A stretch of DNA of 12,643 nucleotides, taken from contig WKLE02002598.1 in NCBI GenBank assembly GCA_014885115.2, positions 1-12,643 of the forward strand, given 5' to 3'. Shown in pieces: positions 1 through 8,663 of the stretch. How positions within the stretch are numbered: position 1 is the stretch's first letter; each line of letters starts with the position of its first letter. Position numbers and translations under genes: made by a program. The stretch is from Asterionellopsis glacialis. Its lineage: Eukaryota > Bacillariophyta > Plagiogrammaphyceae > Rhaphoneidales > Asterionellopsidaceae. The notes beneath the pieces are model-generated. The model was given only the letters and a program-made list of their open reading frames with translations. It was not told the origin of the DNA and did not search any database.

Positions 1-355
1 TATGGAACGAAATCCTGTAGAAATAGCGTACAAATTACTTAGGCGGCTGTAAGCCGATCTACCACATTTTTCAAAAAATCGGGCGACTGTTTCAATTTCC
101 GTTCAACGGACGTATAACGTCTTGCAACGTTTGGCTCATACATCATACGTCATCAGATCAAAAAGATATAATATTATGACACACGCGGTGTCCACTTTTT
201 TGTTATAGTATATAAAATACACGAAAGAGGAAAATCTCTCTAGCGGTGCCGCTGGAGAAAGCGTCCGATCACCGTTGGGAGAACACTGAAAAGAGGCTTT
301 ACCGTTTGCACACATTGAACTCTCAACGCATAAATCGATCTACAGTTCATTCACA
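1..355. other. Upstream spacer and 5' leader of the ankyrin gene
   Basis: No coding region can be supported here on either strand. The right half holds a TATA-like box and then a leader running to the ankyrin start codon. The leftmost 150 bases are AT-rich and show nothing I recognise; they could be the flank of a gene outside the window. Confidence 0.5.
211..217 (+). promoter_or_regulatory. Candidate TATA box of the ankyrin gene
   Basis: TATAAAA lies within a longer TATA-rich stretch about 140 bases before the start codon at 356. If it works as a TATA box, transcription would begin near 240 and leave a leader of about 110-120 bases. The motif is seen directly; its function is inferred from position only. 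Confidence 0.4.
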
Positions 356-820
356 ATGCCGTTAGCACAAGCTGATTATGCCGATGAATTGGACAACGCT
401 CTGTTCAAGTTGATCAAGGCTCAGCGATGGAATGATATGAAAGTCATGTTAGAAACTGAAGAGGGCAAGGCAATGGCAAAAGAACAAGATAAATATGGAA
501 ACATGCCACTTCATGCAGCTATTGGATTCAAGGCACCTGATGCTCATCTTTTAAAGCTCCTGGAAGTCGCCCCAGATGCTACCAAGACCCATGGAACAGA
601 TTATTGGCTTCCACTTCATGTCGCAGCAATGTTTGGTGCATCATCCCAAGTGATGGAAAAAATTATTTTATGCAATCCAGATGCCCTGGATGATATGGGT
701 GAACCTGGTATCAAAGGACGATCACCAAGACATTTTAGTGCAAGATTTGCACACAATCGAGAAGCTCTTGAACGCTCTACAGAAGAGTGGAAATCTCGCG
801 CTGCAGCCATGAAACAATAA
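356..820 (+). CDS. Small ankyrin-repeat protein (154 aa)
   Basis: This is an uninterrupted frame from ATG to TAA. The first 45 residues form a charged helical lead-in. Ankyrin-type repeats follow at about 46-78 (GNMPLHAAI, the usual G-x-x-P/T-LH-A-A core) and 79-111 (WLPLHVAA). A degenerate third repeat lies at about 112-145 (GRSPRHFSA). The C-terminus is basic, with no signal peptide or membrane segment, so the protein is probably cytosolic or nuclear. Ankyrin repeats bind partner proteins, and nothing in the sequence says which. With only two to three repeats it is short but looks complete, because the repeats are capped on both sides. The bases AATAAA overlap the stop codon (816-821) and may be chance or part of a 3'-end signal. 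The gene converges on the WDR59-like gene with a 216 bp gap. The frame and fold are clear; the biological role is unknown. Confidence 0.85.
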   Translation: MPLAQADYADELDNALFKLIKAQRWNDMKVMLETEEGKAMAKEQDKYGNMPLHAAIGFKAPDAHLLKLLEVAPDATKTHGTDYWLPLHVAAMFGASSQVMEKIILCNPDALDDMGEPGIKGRSPRHFSARFAHNREALERSTEEWKSRAAAMKQ

Positions 821-1036
821 AGGAACACCATCACGAAATATTCTCATTTGTGCGCATGTTATCAATTTTGTTCCGCGGAAAGTGGAGATTGAAAATGCGA
901 AAGATCTGAAATTACAACAGAGCAAACTCCACAAAAAGCCTCATGTATTGTGTCGCACAATTCAATGATACCTTTGCATTACAACCCAGGAAGATTTACA
1001 GCATGAAAATAGAGAGAGTCCTAACAAAGTAAACTA

Positions 1037-4000
1037 TCAGTCCATTCTATCATCGTCATCGTTCACAGAATTCGATTGTGTCATTTGTGGTTGCGAGGCC
1101 GGCAATGTACTCAACATGCATTTGCATCCACAACCGGTAGGGCACTGAGAATGCTTTTCGAACCATGGCATTACATGGTCGACATGTCCTCCATGACCAC
1201 AAACTATGCAAATGGTGAAGAGTCCACGAACAGCATTAGTACAAACCGAACAACGAAATGCAAAATTATGACAGGATGGACAGATATTTGTTTCTTTGTC
1301 TGCTTCAATGTGGCAGCGAGAACAAATAATAGCAAAGTCAACTCCAGGTAATTGTGATGTAACTTCTGTGCCACAGTCCACCGGAACTAGTAGTGCCCCT
1401 TCATTCCCAGGAAGCCTACGGACCAAGTGCTTCTTCAACTCAGTGCGGATCGTAAGAAGACCCCAACCATATAATAAATTTGCATACTGACGAATGTATG
1501 AATCATACCGCTCTACGTCTGTCCCTGGCAAAAGAGTGCCTTTGGCTTTACTTTCAATCTCTGGCTTGCAACACAGTACACATGATATACTTGCCAACAT
1601 TTGCACGTCCCCTTGTTTCTCATAGTGACGGAGTATACTATCTAGCAACCCCTGACCCAAAGCTCCAGCTTCGTTCCATCCACTAAATTCATCGACAGAG
1701 TCAATGAGGGCATTATCGACCATTTGGGCGAGAAGCGACCAAACATCTGCTTTATCAGATTGATCCAGCTCTTGGCATACTTTTGCATTATGAAGGCAAT
1801 TTAGCTTGGCTTGACTTAAATGTCGGTGTGTGCCATCTCTTTTGTTCCTTCTCTCAGGCATATCTCTAGTGAATACACCAAGTTTCTCAGGCCTTCCATT
1901 TGGAGGACAGCTATCAACGTCGGAACCCATCGAAGCAAATGTTTGCAAAATTGCATGTGAAGATGTGACCCTACGAACAGGAGAAGACGTGAATGTTTTT
2001 GGCACTGTGCATGACAATCGACGTGTTTCGTACAACAGGTGAGTTCACAATACTACAAACGCCCAAAGAGTATTTGCATCATCTTGATCGCAAACACACA
2101 ATACTTACACATCGGTGCATCAGGTGGTGTGGACATACCACCTACCGCACTCGCTCCCTGCTGGCTAAATAGCTTTTTCAAAAAGACCATGGATTCTTGT
2201 CGGTTTGGTCGGACAGCCATTTCCCCTCCACGCACAGTTGCATCTTCGAGGTCTCTTCTGCTGTCATTGTTATCTGACACTTTCAGTCTTAAGATAGGAT
2301 CAGATTTGATTTGCTCAAGCTGATTTCCACTCGCATATGCAGACGTTGACTTCTGAAAATATCCTATTGCTCAAACAGGGCACCAAAACGAAGGGAAACA
2401 TGCGTGAGGAATTTTATGAGATTGAACAAAGCTGCAATCACTGTTGGAAAAGTAAAAGAAGCATTTACCTGTGAAATCGCCATCTTGACTTCTTCTCCTA
2501 TCCAAGAGACCCATCGGTGGTACATCAGAAGTATCCGAAACAGTTGATTCTTGTCTTGACGTTGCATTGGGAAAAGAATGATGTGTAATATCTAATGATT
2601 CATAAATTGGTGATAACATCCAACTTCCTAATTTCATTTTTTCAGCGAGTTCGGGACATTGGCCATTCATGACAAATCGATCGTATGAATGTGTGACACG
2701 AACGACAGGAGCCAGTACTTCTGCAGATGGACCAGCACCAAAGCCTTTTGTTGCATTCAATTTGCTGTTGGTTAAAGTTCGTGGACTTGGCGATTCCCCC
2801 CCTTTCTCAAATGAGTCAACACCTGTTCCATCTTTGCCTGTATCACTGGAAAGACTTAATGGAGTTGCCGTAGGTTTTTGTAGTTGTCCAAAATAACTTT
2901 CATACAATTCATCACCCGTTTTAGGGCTCTTTTTATTTGTAGCTTCCGCCGTTGTGATAGAATTATCACCATCTTCCGAATCGCTATCAGATGAATTGGA
3001 TCCACCTAGGCTATCATCATCATAGAGGTCTTCTGCAGAACTATCATCATCTGTATCACTCGCTACATTGATTGACGACCCAGCTTCATCATTGTCTTGT
3101 CCCCATTGCGCTTCCTTGGCTGCTATCATCATGTTCCTAAGATCTTGCAATGTGCGAGGACTATCTCTGTTTGTTGTCGATGAAATATCAAATTCACCCA
3201 TGCTATTAAGCGTTCCGCCTGTTTTTTGATTCCTCGGTCGAGTACCAGCAGTTATAGAGGATGGGTGCTGGTCCATAAAAGTAGATCTATTGCCACCAGT
3301 GACGTTAGGGACGGCTGAGCCACCTACTGTAGTTATAGACGATCCTGGTAAACGTCTTTGTTTGCTACTATTTGATTCTTGATACCATGACCACATCTTT
3401 TTCACTTCACCATTATGGAAACGCACGAGTCCACCTTTCCCTCCCGGGGCAAATACTGCACCACAAAGTCTAGGAACTGGAACTGTGTTAGGATTTACAA
3501 CAATGCGATGTACTCCTATTCCCCGATGATGGCTGCGATTGAGATTAGGATGATGGCCCATTCCAACAACTTCAATAGAAACGCCATCTTGTGCAATGCT
3601 TTGTGATGTTGTTGGTGTAATATTTGTATCTCCTACAACTACTGTTGAACTGGATCCATGATGAGGATGACGTGGACCGACAGGCCCGTACGCACCACCA
3701 AGAGTATCCATATCAAATTGCATCATTCCACCCTCGACACCATGTGATATGCTGGCTACAGAATCATCTTCCTTGTCAAAGGATTGCAATGGTTGTTGTT
3801 GATCTGGTGGAGGAGATAACAAAGCACTTTGATTATTATACCGCTGTTGTTGTTGCTGCTTGTCCCCTACAGTTTCATCGATTCGTTTGTTGTTGTACAA
3901 GTCATTTGTGCCGCCACTACTTGAAATGTTTGTATTATTATTCCAATTACGATATGCAAGGGCAGCATCATGATTCATGGGGTCTCCTGCATTTTCCCTA

Positions 4001-6423
4001 TCTTTGACTATTCCACGATTCTTGTTGTAAGACGAGTGTTTACTAAATAATGTTGATGTCTTATTTTCAGCTGCTCCAGCATTCTTATTGCTAGAAGTTC
4101 CAACATCAGATGATGGACGTACCATTTGTAACAGTAAAGGTTTACTATGGCGAACAGGTGATGTGGGTGCTTCTTTAGCCGTATCCTTGCTGCTGGAAGT
4201 GTCTATCCTGAAGGATGGTTTTAAACATGATGCTTCTGGTATAGCATAAGATGTTACATATCCATCATCTGATAAACAGCACACAACCAACTCTTGTTCT
4301 TGTAACAACTCATCATCACTTTGTTTCTTTTCACTGGGAGTATTAGTAGTATTTCTTGATGACGCCAATGATGATGTATTCATCATTGTAAGTTCTGCAC
4401 CCAATAATGGCCCAAGAACATTAGTATCTATTTTGTGTAAGGTATGGCTCGTGCTAACACTTCGTGCACTTCCACTCAATGCTTGTCGAAGAAGTGGATC
4501 ATTCCCTAATTGGAAGGAAGCTAAATTTTTCAATCCAAAATTTCCACTATTCCCATTTGTCCCATCTAATAAATACCCATCCTCCAACGATGTAGTTGTA
4601 TGGGTAGTGGTCGTAGGTTCATCCTCACCACCTTCACGATCACTACCACCTTCCTCCTTCTCTTCTTGCTGTATAATATCCAATTCATATAACTTTGCTT
4701 CCCAACTCCCTTCTTGTGAAACACCTACAATAATAATACCATTTTGTAACGGTGAAGGGCAGACTCGTGCACATGCTAAATTATGGGATGAATCATCATG
4801 TTGTCGTTGGGCTACAAGTTTATACCCTCCAGGTGTTATGTTTTCAGCAACCGTATCAGTATCATTCGCATTATTATTATTGGTGGTTGCGGTATTTTTA
4901 TCTTGTTGTTGTTGTTGTTGTTTGGTCATGGATGACGATGACCCGCCTCCTTCGGTAATAGTGCCACCATCCATAAACCAATACGAATCTGATTGCTCAG
5001 GTGATGGTGGACAATTATAAACTTTTGTATTATTATTTTTGGCAGAATATGAATAGTCTTGTTGTTGCTGCTGTTGTAGTAACAGTGCATTACGGCATGG
5101 CGACCATACTTTGACACATGCCGATACGGATAATGCATCATCTTCCGTATCAAAACCCCATGTCATCCAACTTTGGGGAATAGTCGACGTTGATGTATTA
5201 ATTGGTTTCTTTTTGTTGCTTTTGTCGGTATCAATAGTAGTAGTATCATTGATGCTACTACTATTGTAAAAGTTAGACGACGATGATGGAAGAGCTACTA
5301 ATCCTACACCCCCATGCGAATGGGCTGTAAAGGTACTTACAGCACCTGCAGCAGTACCTGTACCACGATCTGCCATTCGAATATCATAGACTCTTAATAT
5401 CCCTGTAGAATCAAGCGTAGCAACTTGTTCATCACAACATGCTACAGCTACATACGAAGCTGCTGTTGTTGCTGTTGACGCTGCAGAACCAATACTACTA
5501 ACACTGGTAGCCGTAGTAGCAGTCCATTGACGTTGAGTTCCAAATCGTAATGCTGGTCTTTTAAAACTAGATGATATGTCCCATAAACATGCAGTTGTTG
5601 CAGTTGTTGTGGCAATTGTAGAGGATGACAATCTTCCAGTATTCCTAGTACTACTATTTGTGGTAGTCCATGCCATACTTGTAAACCATCGTGATTCACC
5701 AGATGATGCGGATGGCGTGGATTCGGCATAGGATGCATAACCACCTAATCGTCCTAATAAAGGCGACAAACTTTGTCCTGATGCATCCCATATAAGTATA
5801 CCTGATCTATAAGCTGCAGCTAAGTTTAAAGTATTTGGTTGAAATTGTAAATTTGTAATTTGTGATTGTTGTTGATTATGGATATTTGTTGTTGTACCCA
5901 TCGATTGATTAGCTATTTTTGTTGTGGAAGCAGGAGCAACAAAAGAAGTAGTCGCATCAGCAGCGACAGGAGTAAAACGGTGATAAGAACTGCTACTACT
6001 TCCACTCATGCTACCACCACCACCAAAGGTATGATTTAGAATTAAACATGGTTTTTGTGGTTTAGATAAATGAAATAGTGCAATCCCTTGCGGACCTGCA
6101 ATTGCGGTTATACCATTTTGACATGCAATAGCTTGTGGTTGAAATAAACTATAATTCGACACGGAACGAAATCTTGGTGGTTCATTCGTATTGTTCGCAT
6201 GAAGATTATGATGGTGGTGTTGTGAAAGATTGTTGTTGGCATCTGTAACAAGTGATGACAAATGTTGCGGTGCTTGAAGTGATCCAAATTCAGGTGAGGG
6301 TGGCAATTGCATCATATGTGGTGATGTTGCAACTACAGCAGGTGCTGCTACGGCTGATTTTGTTGGAGCAGCAGCGGTTCCTGTCTTTTTGGATGGTGAA
6401 AGAGATTTAGATGAAATTTTCAT
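1037..6423 (-). CDS. WDR59: WDR59/Sea3 homologue, GATOR2 (SEACAT) subunit, three exons
   Basis: Exons run 6423-2469, then from 2279 (or 2273) to 2109, then 2004-1037, giving about 1,697 (or 1,695) residues. I chose ATG 6423 because the codon three triplets upstream is GTG, not a eukaryotic start. The N-terminal third carries WD40 blades, including one ending GILIWD (about 208-213), CLWDISSSF (about 279-287) and GILRVYDIR (about 341-349). The mid region has LCGAVFAPGG and CPELAEKMKLG, which resemble blocks of WDR59. The last exon holds HNAKVCQEL, DVWSLLAQ and a zinc cluster of CxxC pairs at about residues 1603-1644, then CGHGGH and CPTGCGCKC. The CGHGGH plus GCGCxC ending fits WDR59 better than WDR24. 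In animals and yeast this protein joins the GATOR2/SEACAT complex at the lysosome or vacuole and relays amino-acid supply to TORC1. Human WDR59 is near 970 residues; the excess here is Gln, Asn, Ser and Thr tracts, including six-Gln runs. The family call is firm; the first splice junction is not. Confidence 0.88.
2005..2108 (-). other. Intron 2 of the WDR59-like gene (104 nt)
   Basis: The donor reads GTAAGTAT just after codon ATG plus one T. The acceptor reads TGCACAG. The intron is phase 1 on both sides, and the joined reading continues straight into PKTFTSS. Stops in the preceding frame (2055-2053) and in the following frame (2047-2045) rule out read-through. An earlier AG near 2053 would bring in a stop, so 2005 is the first acceptor that works. 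Confidence 0.8.
2280..2468 (-). other. Intron 1 of the WDR59-like gene (189 nt, acceptor uncertain)
   Basis: The donor CACAG|GTAAATGC at 2468 is good, and the frame closes at 2373-2371 if it is not used. Because the next exon is in the same frame, the intron must be a multiple of three. Two acceptors satisfy this: GAAAG ending at 2280 (189 nt) and TGTCAG ending at 2274 (195 nt). A more classical ATTTTCAG ending at 2353 would give 116 nt and a shifted frame that meets a stop within 12 codons. The intron itself is needed; its exact end is open. Confidence 0.55.
3844..3858 (-). repeat. CAA/CAG run encoding five Gln (WDR59-like gene)
   Basis: Five glutamine codons in a row lie in the disordered middle of the WDR59-like protein. 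It is one of three such runs in this gene and a likely length-variable microsatellite. Confidence 0.8.
4903..4920 (-). repeat. CAA run encoding six Gln (WDR59-like gene)
   Basis: Six consecutive CAA codons, seen as TTG units on the + strand, lie between WD40-like segments. The absence of synonymous interruptions suggests recent slippage. Confidence 0.85.
5059..5076 (-). repeat. CAA/CAG run encoding six Gln (WDR59-like gene)
   Basis: Six glutamine codons, with CAG mixed among CAA, directly follow the blade ending VKVWSPCRN. They form an inter-blade loop expansion. Confidence 0.8.
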
Positions 6424-6492
6424 GGTTACCACTTTTTGAAAAAAAATGTTTTTTTATTCATTCTTTTTCTTTCCTTGTTCCCCACAACTTAT

Positions 6493-6499
6493 TGAGTCA
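6493..6499. promoter_or_regulatory. TGAGTCA, bZIP (GCN4/AP-1) type site
   Basis: A perfect match to the classical bZIP heptamer lies about 70 bases before the WDR59-like start codon. A seven-base match can occur by chance. The same heptamer occurs at 12191-12197, upstream of the nuclease gene. Confidence 0.25.
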
Positions 6500-6660
6500 G
6501 CTTCTAAATAAATCAGTTGACTAAAATGTATGGGAATGATGCAATCAAGTTATGATGTGGGATCGATATTGTCGCTAATATTATTTTTCGTTCTGCGTTC
6601 TATTGATGATAGCTCGAGGGTAGGTCCAAACGGGTCCTAGGTCCTAGAGCCTCTACTAGT

Positions 6661-6680
6661 ACCTCTCTCTCTAGAGAGGT
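6661..6680. repeat. Perfect hairpin, 8-bp stem ACCTCTCT/AGAGAGGT
   Basis: The arms 6661-6668 and 6673-6680 are exact inverted copies around a four-base CTCT loop. The hairpin sits inside the cluster of GGTCC motifs in the divergent spacer. It is too far from either gene end to be a terminator. Confidence 0.6.
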
Positions 6681-7089
6681 CCTTTAGTAAGCAAGGTGAT
6701 ATGTGATGTGAGTGTGATGGTAGGTTTAGACCATTTTGTATTCAATATTATAAAATATTTTAAAATTAAATTCTTAGCATAAAAAAGATCATTCAACATG
6801 TTATTGAAACGAAGAATCAGGAAAAACACCAATTTTTCAACTAACATAGACCTAGTATTTCTGATGGTCAAAAATAACCCTATCTCTTGAACTAACACGA
6901 AGGAAAAGCACATATAGGTCCTCTCTCTAACAAGAAATTCAATCGATTGGCGGGCCGCCTCGCCCGAAAGCCTGTGTTTGTCCGCGGCACAAAAATAAAA
7001 AAATACAGAACAAAATTTTACAGTACATTTTAGTGTTAGAGTTAGTTTTCGTCCGTTTTGTTCTTTTGGCCACTTTTGTCGGGTGAGTC

Positions 7090-7162
7090 GCACCCTCCCA
7101 TCTCATCCCTTAGAGGGGGGTGCATTCCCCCCCTTTTGGCGCCTTCCCCCCTGTAAGCCCCC
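7090..7162. repeat. C-tract block with G6/C7 hairpin potential
   Basis: The + strand holds C-runs of 7 (7127-7133), 6 (7146-7151) and 5 (7158-7162), preceded by G6 at 7115-7120 and CCCTCCC at 7093-7099. G6 and C7 can pair around the loop TGCATT. GCACCC (7090-7095) can also pair with GGGTGC (7118-7123). The G-runs on the complementary strand could form a quadruplex. The block is clear against AT-rich flanks; its function is unknown. Confidence 0.6.
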
Positions 7163-7296
7163 AGGTAGGATGCTCTAAAGGGTTAAGGTATGATTTTGAA
7201 AATTTAATTCGTTGCGTTGCCCAAGCCACCTAGCATGAACTTACACTATGGCACTTGATTTCTTCTGCTGGGCGACGGCAAAACCTATTTTACATG

Positions 7297-7304
7297 TATA
7301 TAAA
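7297..7304 (+). promoter_or_regulatory. TATATAAA, candidate TATA box very close to the PP2C start
   Basis: The match is good but lies only about 20 bases before ATG 7325. A normal TATA-to-start distance would place transcription at or just after that ATG. Between them lies ATG CTA TAA (7309-7317), a two-codon upstream frame. The box may be spurious, or the mRNA may have almost no leader. Confidence 0.3.
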
Positions 7305-7324
7305 CACCATGCTATAACACTAGT

Positions 7325-8458
7325 ATGAAAGTCATTGAAGAATGCATACGATCCAAAGTGGGGCATTCTTTAGAAACATGTGAAGATAATTTCATAGTTA
7401 CATCACGGTATGCTTGTGTGGTAGATGGTGCAAAAACATCAGGGACACGACGATGGACAAACAAAAACTTTACAAGTGGACAATGGGCATCTCATATTTT
7501 ATGTCAAGCTATACAAAATATTACGCCACCCAAAGAATGGCAACAGCCGCAAAAGCCATCAGCACAAGAACTTATTTCGTATTTAAATCAATGTATAACA
7601 AATGCCTATGAAAAAGAACATGTATTGGACTATATGAAAGAACATCCATCCGAACGTGCTACAGCATCGTTAGTCGTGTATTCCCACGAGTCTCAAGAAC
7701 TAATCATGGTTGGTGATTGTCAAGCCATGGTCATTCAAAAAACAAATTCCAAATCAAATCAAACACAAACAACAAGTAGTACAGTAAAACGATATCAACA
7801 TGAAAAATTTGTGGATACAGTTACATCACAAGCAAGAGCTATGCTGTTGTCCTCTGAATTGCTATTACACTCAAGGAATGGTAACAGGAATAGCGGCAAT
7901 GAGAATAATGATAGTGATGGCAATAATACTGCTGCCACTACCAACACAACCGCGACGTCCAATACTACCTCATGTACGCCCTCATCCAATGACAACAACC
8001 ATACCAAGATGGTAATGCAATTACAACAAGATGATATTGGACGTCAATATATACAAGATTTACTTATACGTCAACGTTTATTTCAAAACAATCCGTTGGC
8101 ACCATCTAAATATAGATACTGGGTAATTGATGGATTTCCTATCGATAGTAACGAAGGTATCCATGTTCATCCGATCTCACTACCGTCCTCTTCTTCCACA
8201 ACAACCACAACTCCTACTACTACTACTACAGAACTTGTATTGGCTACAGATGGGTATCCTAAACTATTCCCTACATTGACAGAAACAGAAGAATATTTAA
8301 AACAATGTGTAGCAAACGATCCACTCCTTATTGGAATGTCAAATTCTACCAGTGATGACGACCATGCGAACAACACCAATGTCATACTATCCACAAAAGG
8401 GGTTGGACTTCATGCTGAATCCTATGACGACAGGACCTATGTACGATTACAATTATAA
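7325..8458 (+). CDS. PP2C-type Ser/Thr protein phosphatase (377 aa, intronless)
   Basis: PP2C (PPM) enzymes remove phosphate from Ser/Thr using two metal ions held by acidic residues. The expected motifs appear in order: E20-D21 (CEDNF), D34-G35 (VVDGA), G130-D131 (VGDCQ), D309-G310 (LATDGYP) and D368-D369 (YDDRTYV). RATASLVV (111-118) is the usual strand before GD. The key acidic positions look intact, so activity is expected. An Asn/Ser/Thr-rich insert occupies about 184-228 and a Ser/Thr run about 288-302. Without them the domain would be compact, near 280 residues, and it resembles the short bacterial-like PP2C group more than large plant or animal PPMs. There is no signal peptide or membrane segment. 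The domain starts almost at Met1, so this start is reasonable. It diverges from the WDR59-like gene and converges on the nuclease gene with a 205 bp gap. The substrate is unknown. Confidence 0.82.
   Translation: MKVIEECIRSKVGHSLETCEDNFIVTSRYACVVDGAKTSGTRRWTNKNFTSGQWASHILCQAIQNITPPKEWQQPQKPSAQELISYLNQCITNAYEKEHVLDYMKEHPSERATASLVVYSHESQELIMVGDCQAMVIQKTNSKSNQTQTTSSTVKRYQHEKFVDTVTSQARAMLLSSELLLHSRNGNRNSGNENNDSDGNNTAATTNTTATSNTTSCTPSSNDNNHTKMVMQLQQDDIGRQYIQDLLIRQRLFQNNPLAPSKYRYWVIDGFPIDSNEGIHVHPISLPSSSSTTTTTPTTTTTELVLATDGYPKLFPTLTETEEYLKQCVANDPLLIGMSNSTSDDDHANNTNVILSTKGVGLHAESYDDRTYVRLQL
8186..8230 (+). repeat. Ser/Thr codon run inside the PP2C gene
   Basis: Consecutive Ser then Thr codons, including an ACT microsatellite, encode residues of about 288-302, just before the LATDGYP motif. 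This is a loop expansion between conserved strands of the phosphatase. Confidence 0.7.
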
Positions 8459-8663
8459 GCAACAACGCACGGTACTGTAAATTTAACTCGATTAAATTGG
8501 CACAAACCATCACGTATTACGGAGAGAACAATGTGTGTGTTTACAATCATGAGAACATGTAGCTGTAGCTTTATGACCTGCCTTACATTTCACTTTTGAT
8601 CCTTTCGTACCAAAAGGCATAATTGATGGTTGCAGAGATCAAGGTTGGTTTAACAACTTTTGG

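Larger units (their letters stand above)
6424..7324. other. Shared divergent spacer between the WDR59-like and PP2C genes
   Basis: About 900 bases separate two divergent start codons, so both promoters should lie here. No gene can be supported. The contents are a T-rich leader next to 6423; a TGAGTCA site (6493-6499); five scattered copies of GGTCC, mostly as AGGTCC(T) (6622-6922); a hairpin at 6661-6680; an AT-rich stretch (about 6720-6880); a GC-rich island (6949-6990); a C-tract and hairpin block (7090-7162); and a TATA box (7297-7304). The abrupt changes in composition suggest a mosaic, possibly including remains of mobile DNA. Confidence 0.55.

Noticed and set aside
2353..2468. A 116-nt intron 1 in the WDR59-like gene ending at ATTTTCAG
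   Set aside because: It is the best-looking acceptor but shifts the frame and meets TGA within 12 codons. It is kept only as a possible isoform.
2441..2468. A 28-nt mini-intron ending TTTTCCAACAG
   Set aside because: It is far shorter than the other introns here (104-137 nt or more), and the frame after it stops at 2366-2364 unless a further intron with a poor donor is assumed.
4433..5020. A 195-codon + strand frame
   Set aside because: It lies entirely antisense to the WDR59-like exon and consists of Ser/Val/Cys runs that mirror its Asn/Gln/Thr codon repeats.
6671..7093. A 140-codon minus-strand frame in the divergent spacer
   Set aside because: It starts with GTG, has no ATG until nearly halfway, shows no domain, and its composition changes abruptly along its length. 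It is probably chance or the remains of a repeat.
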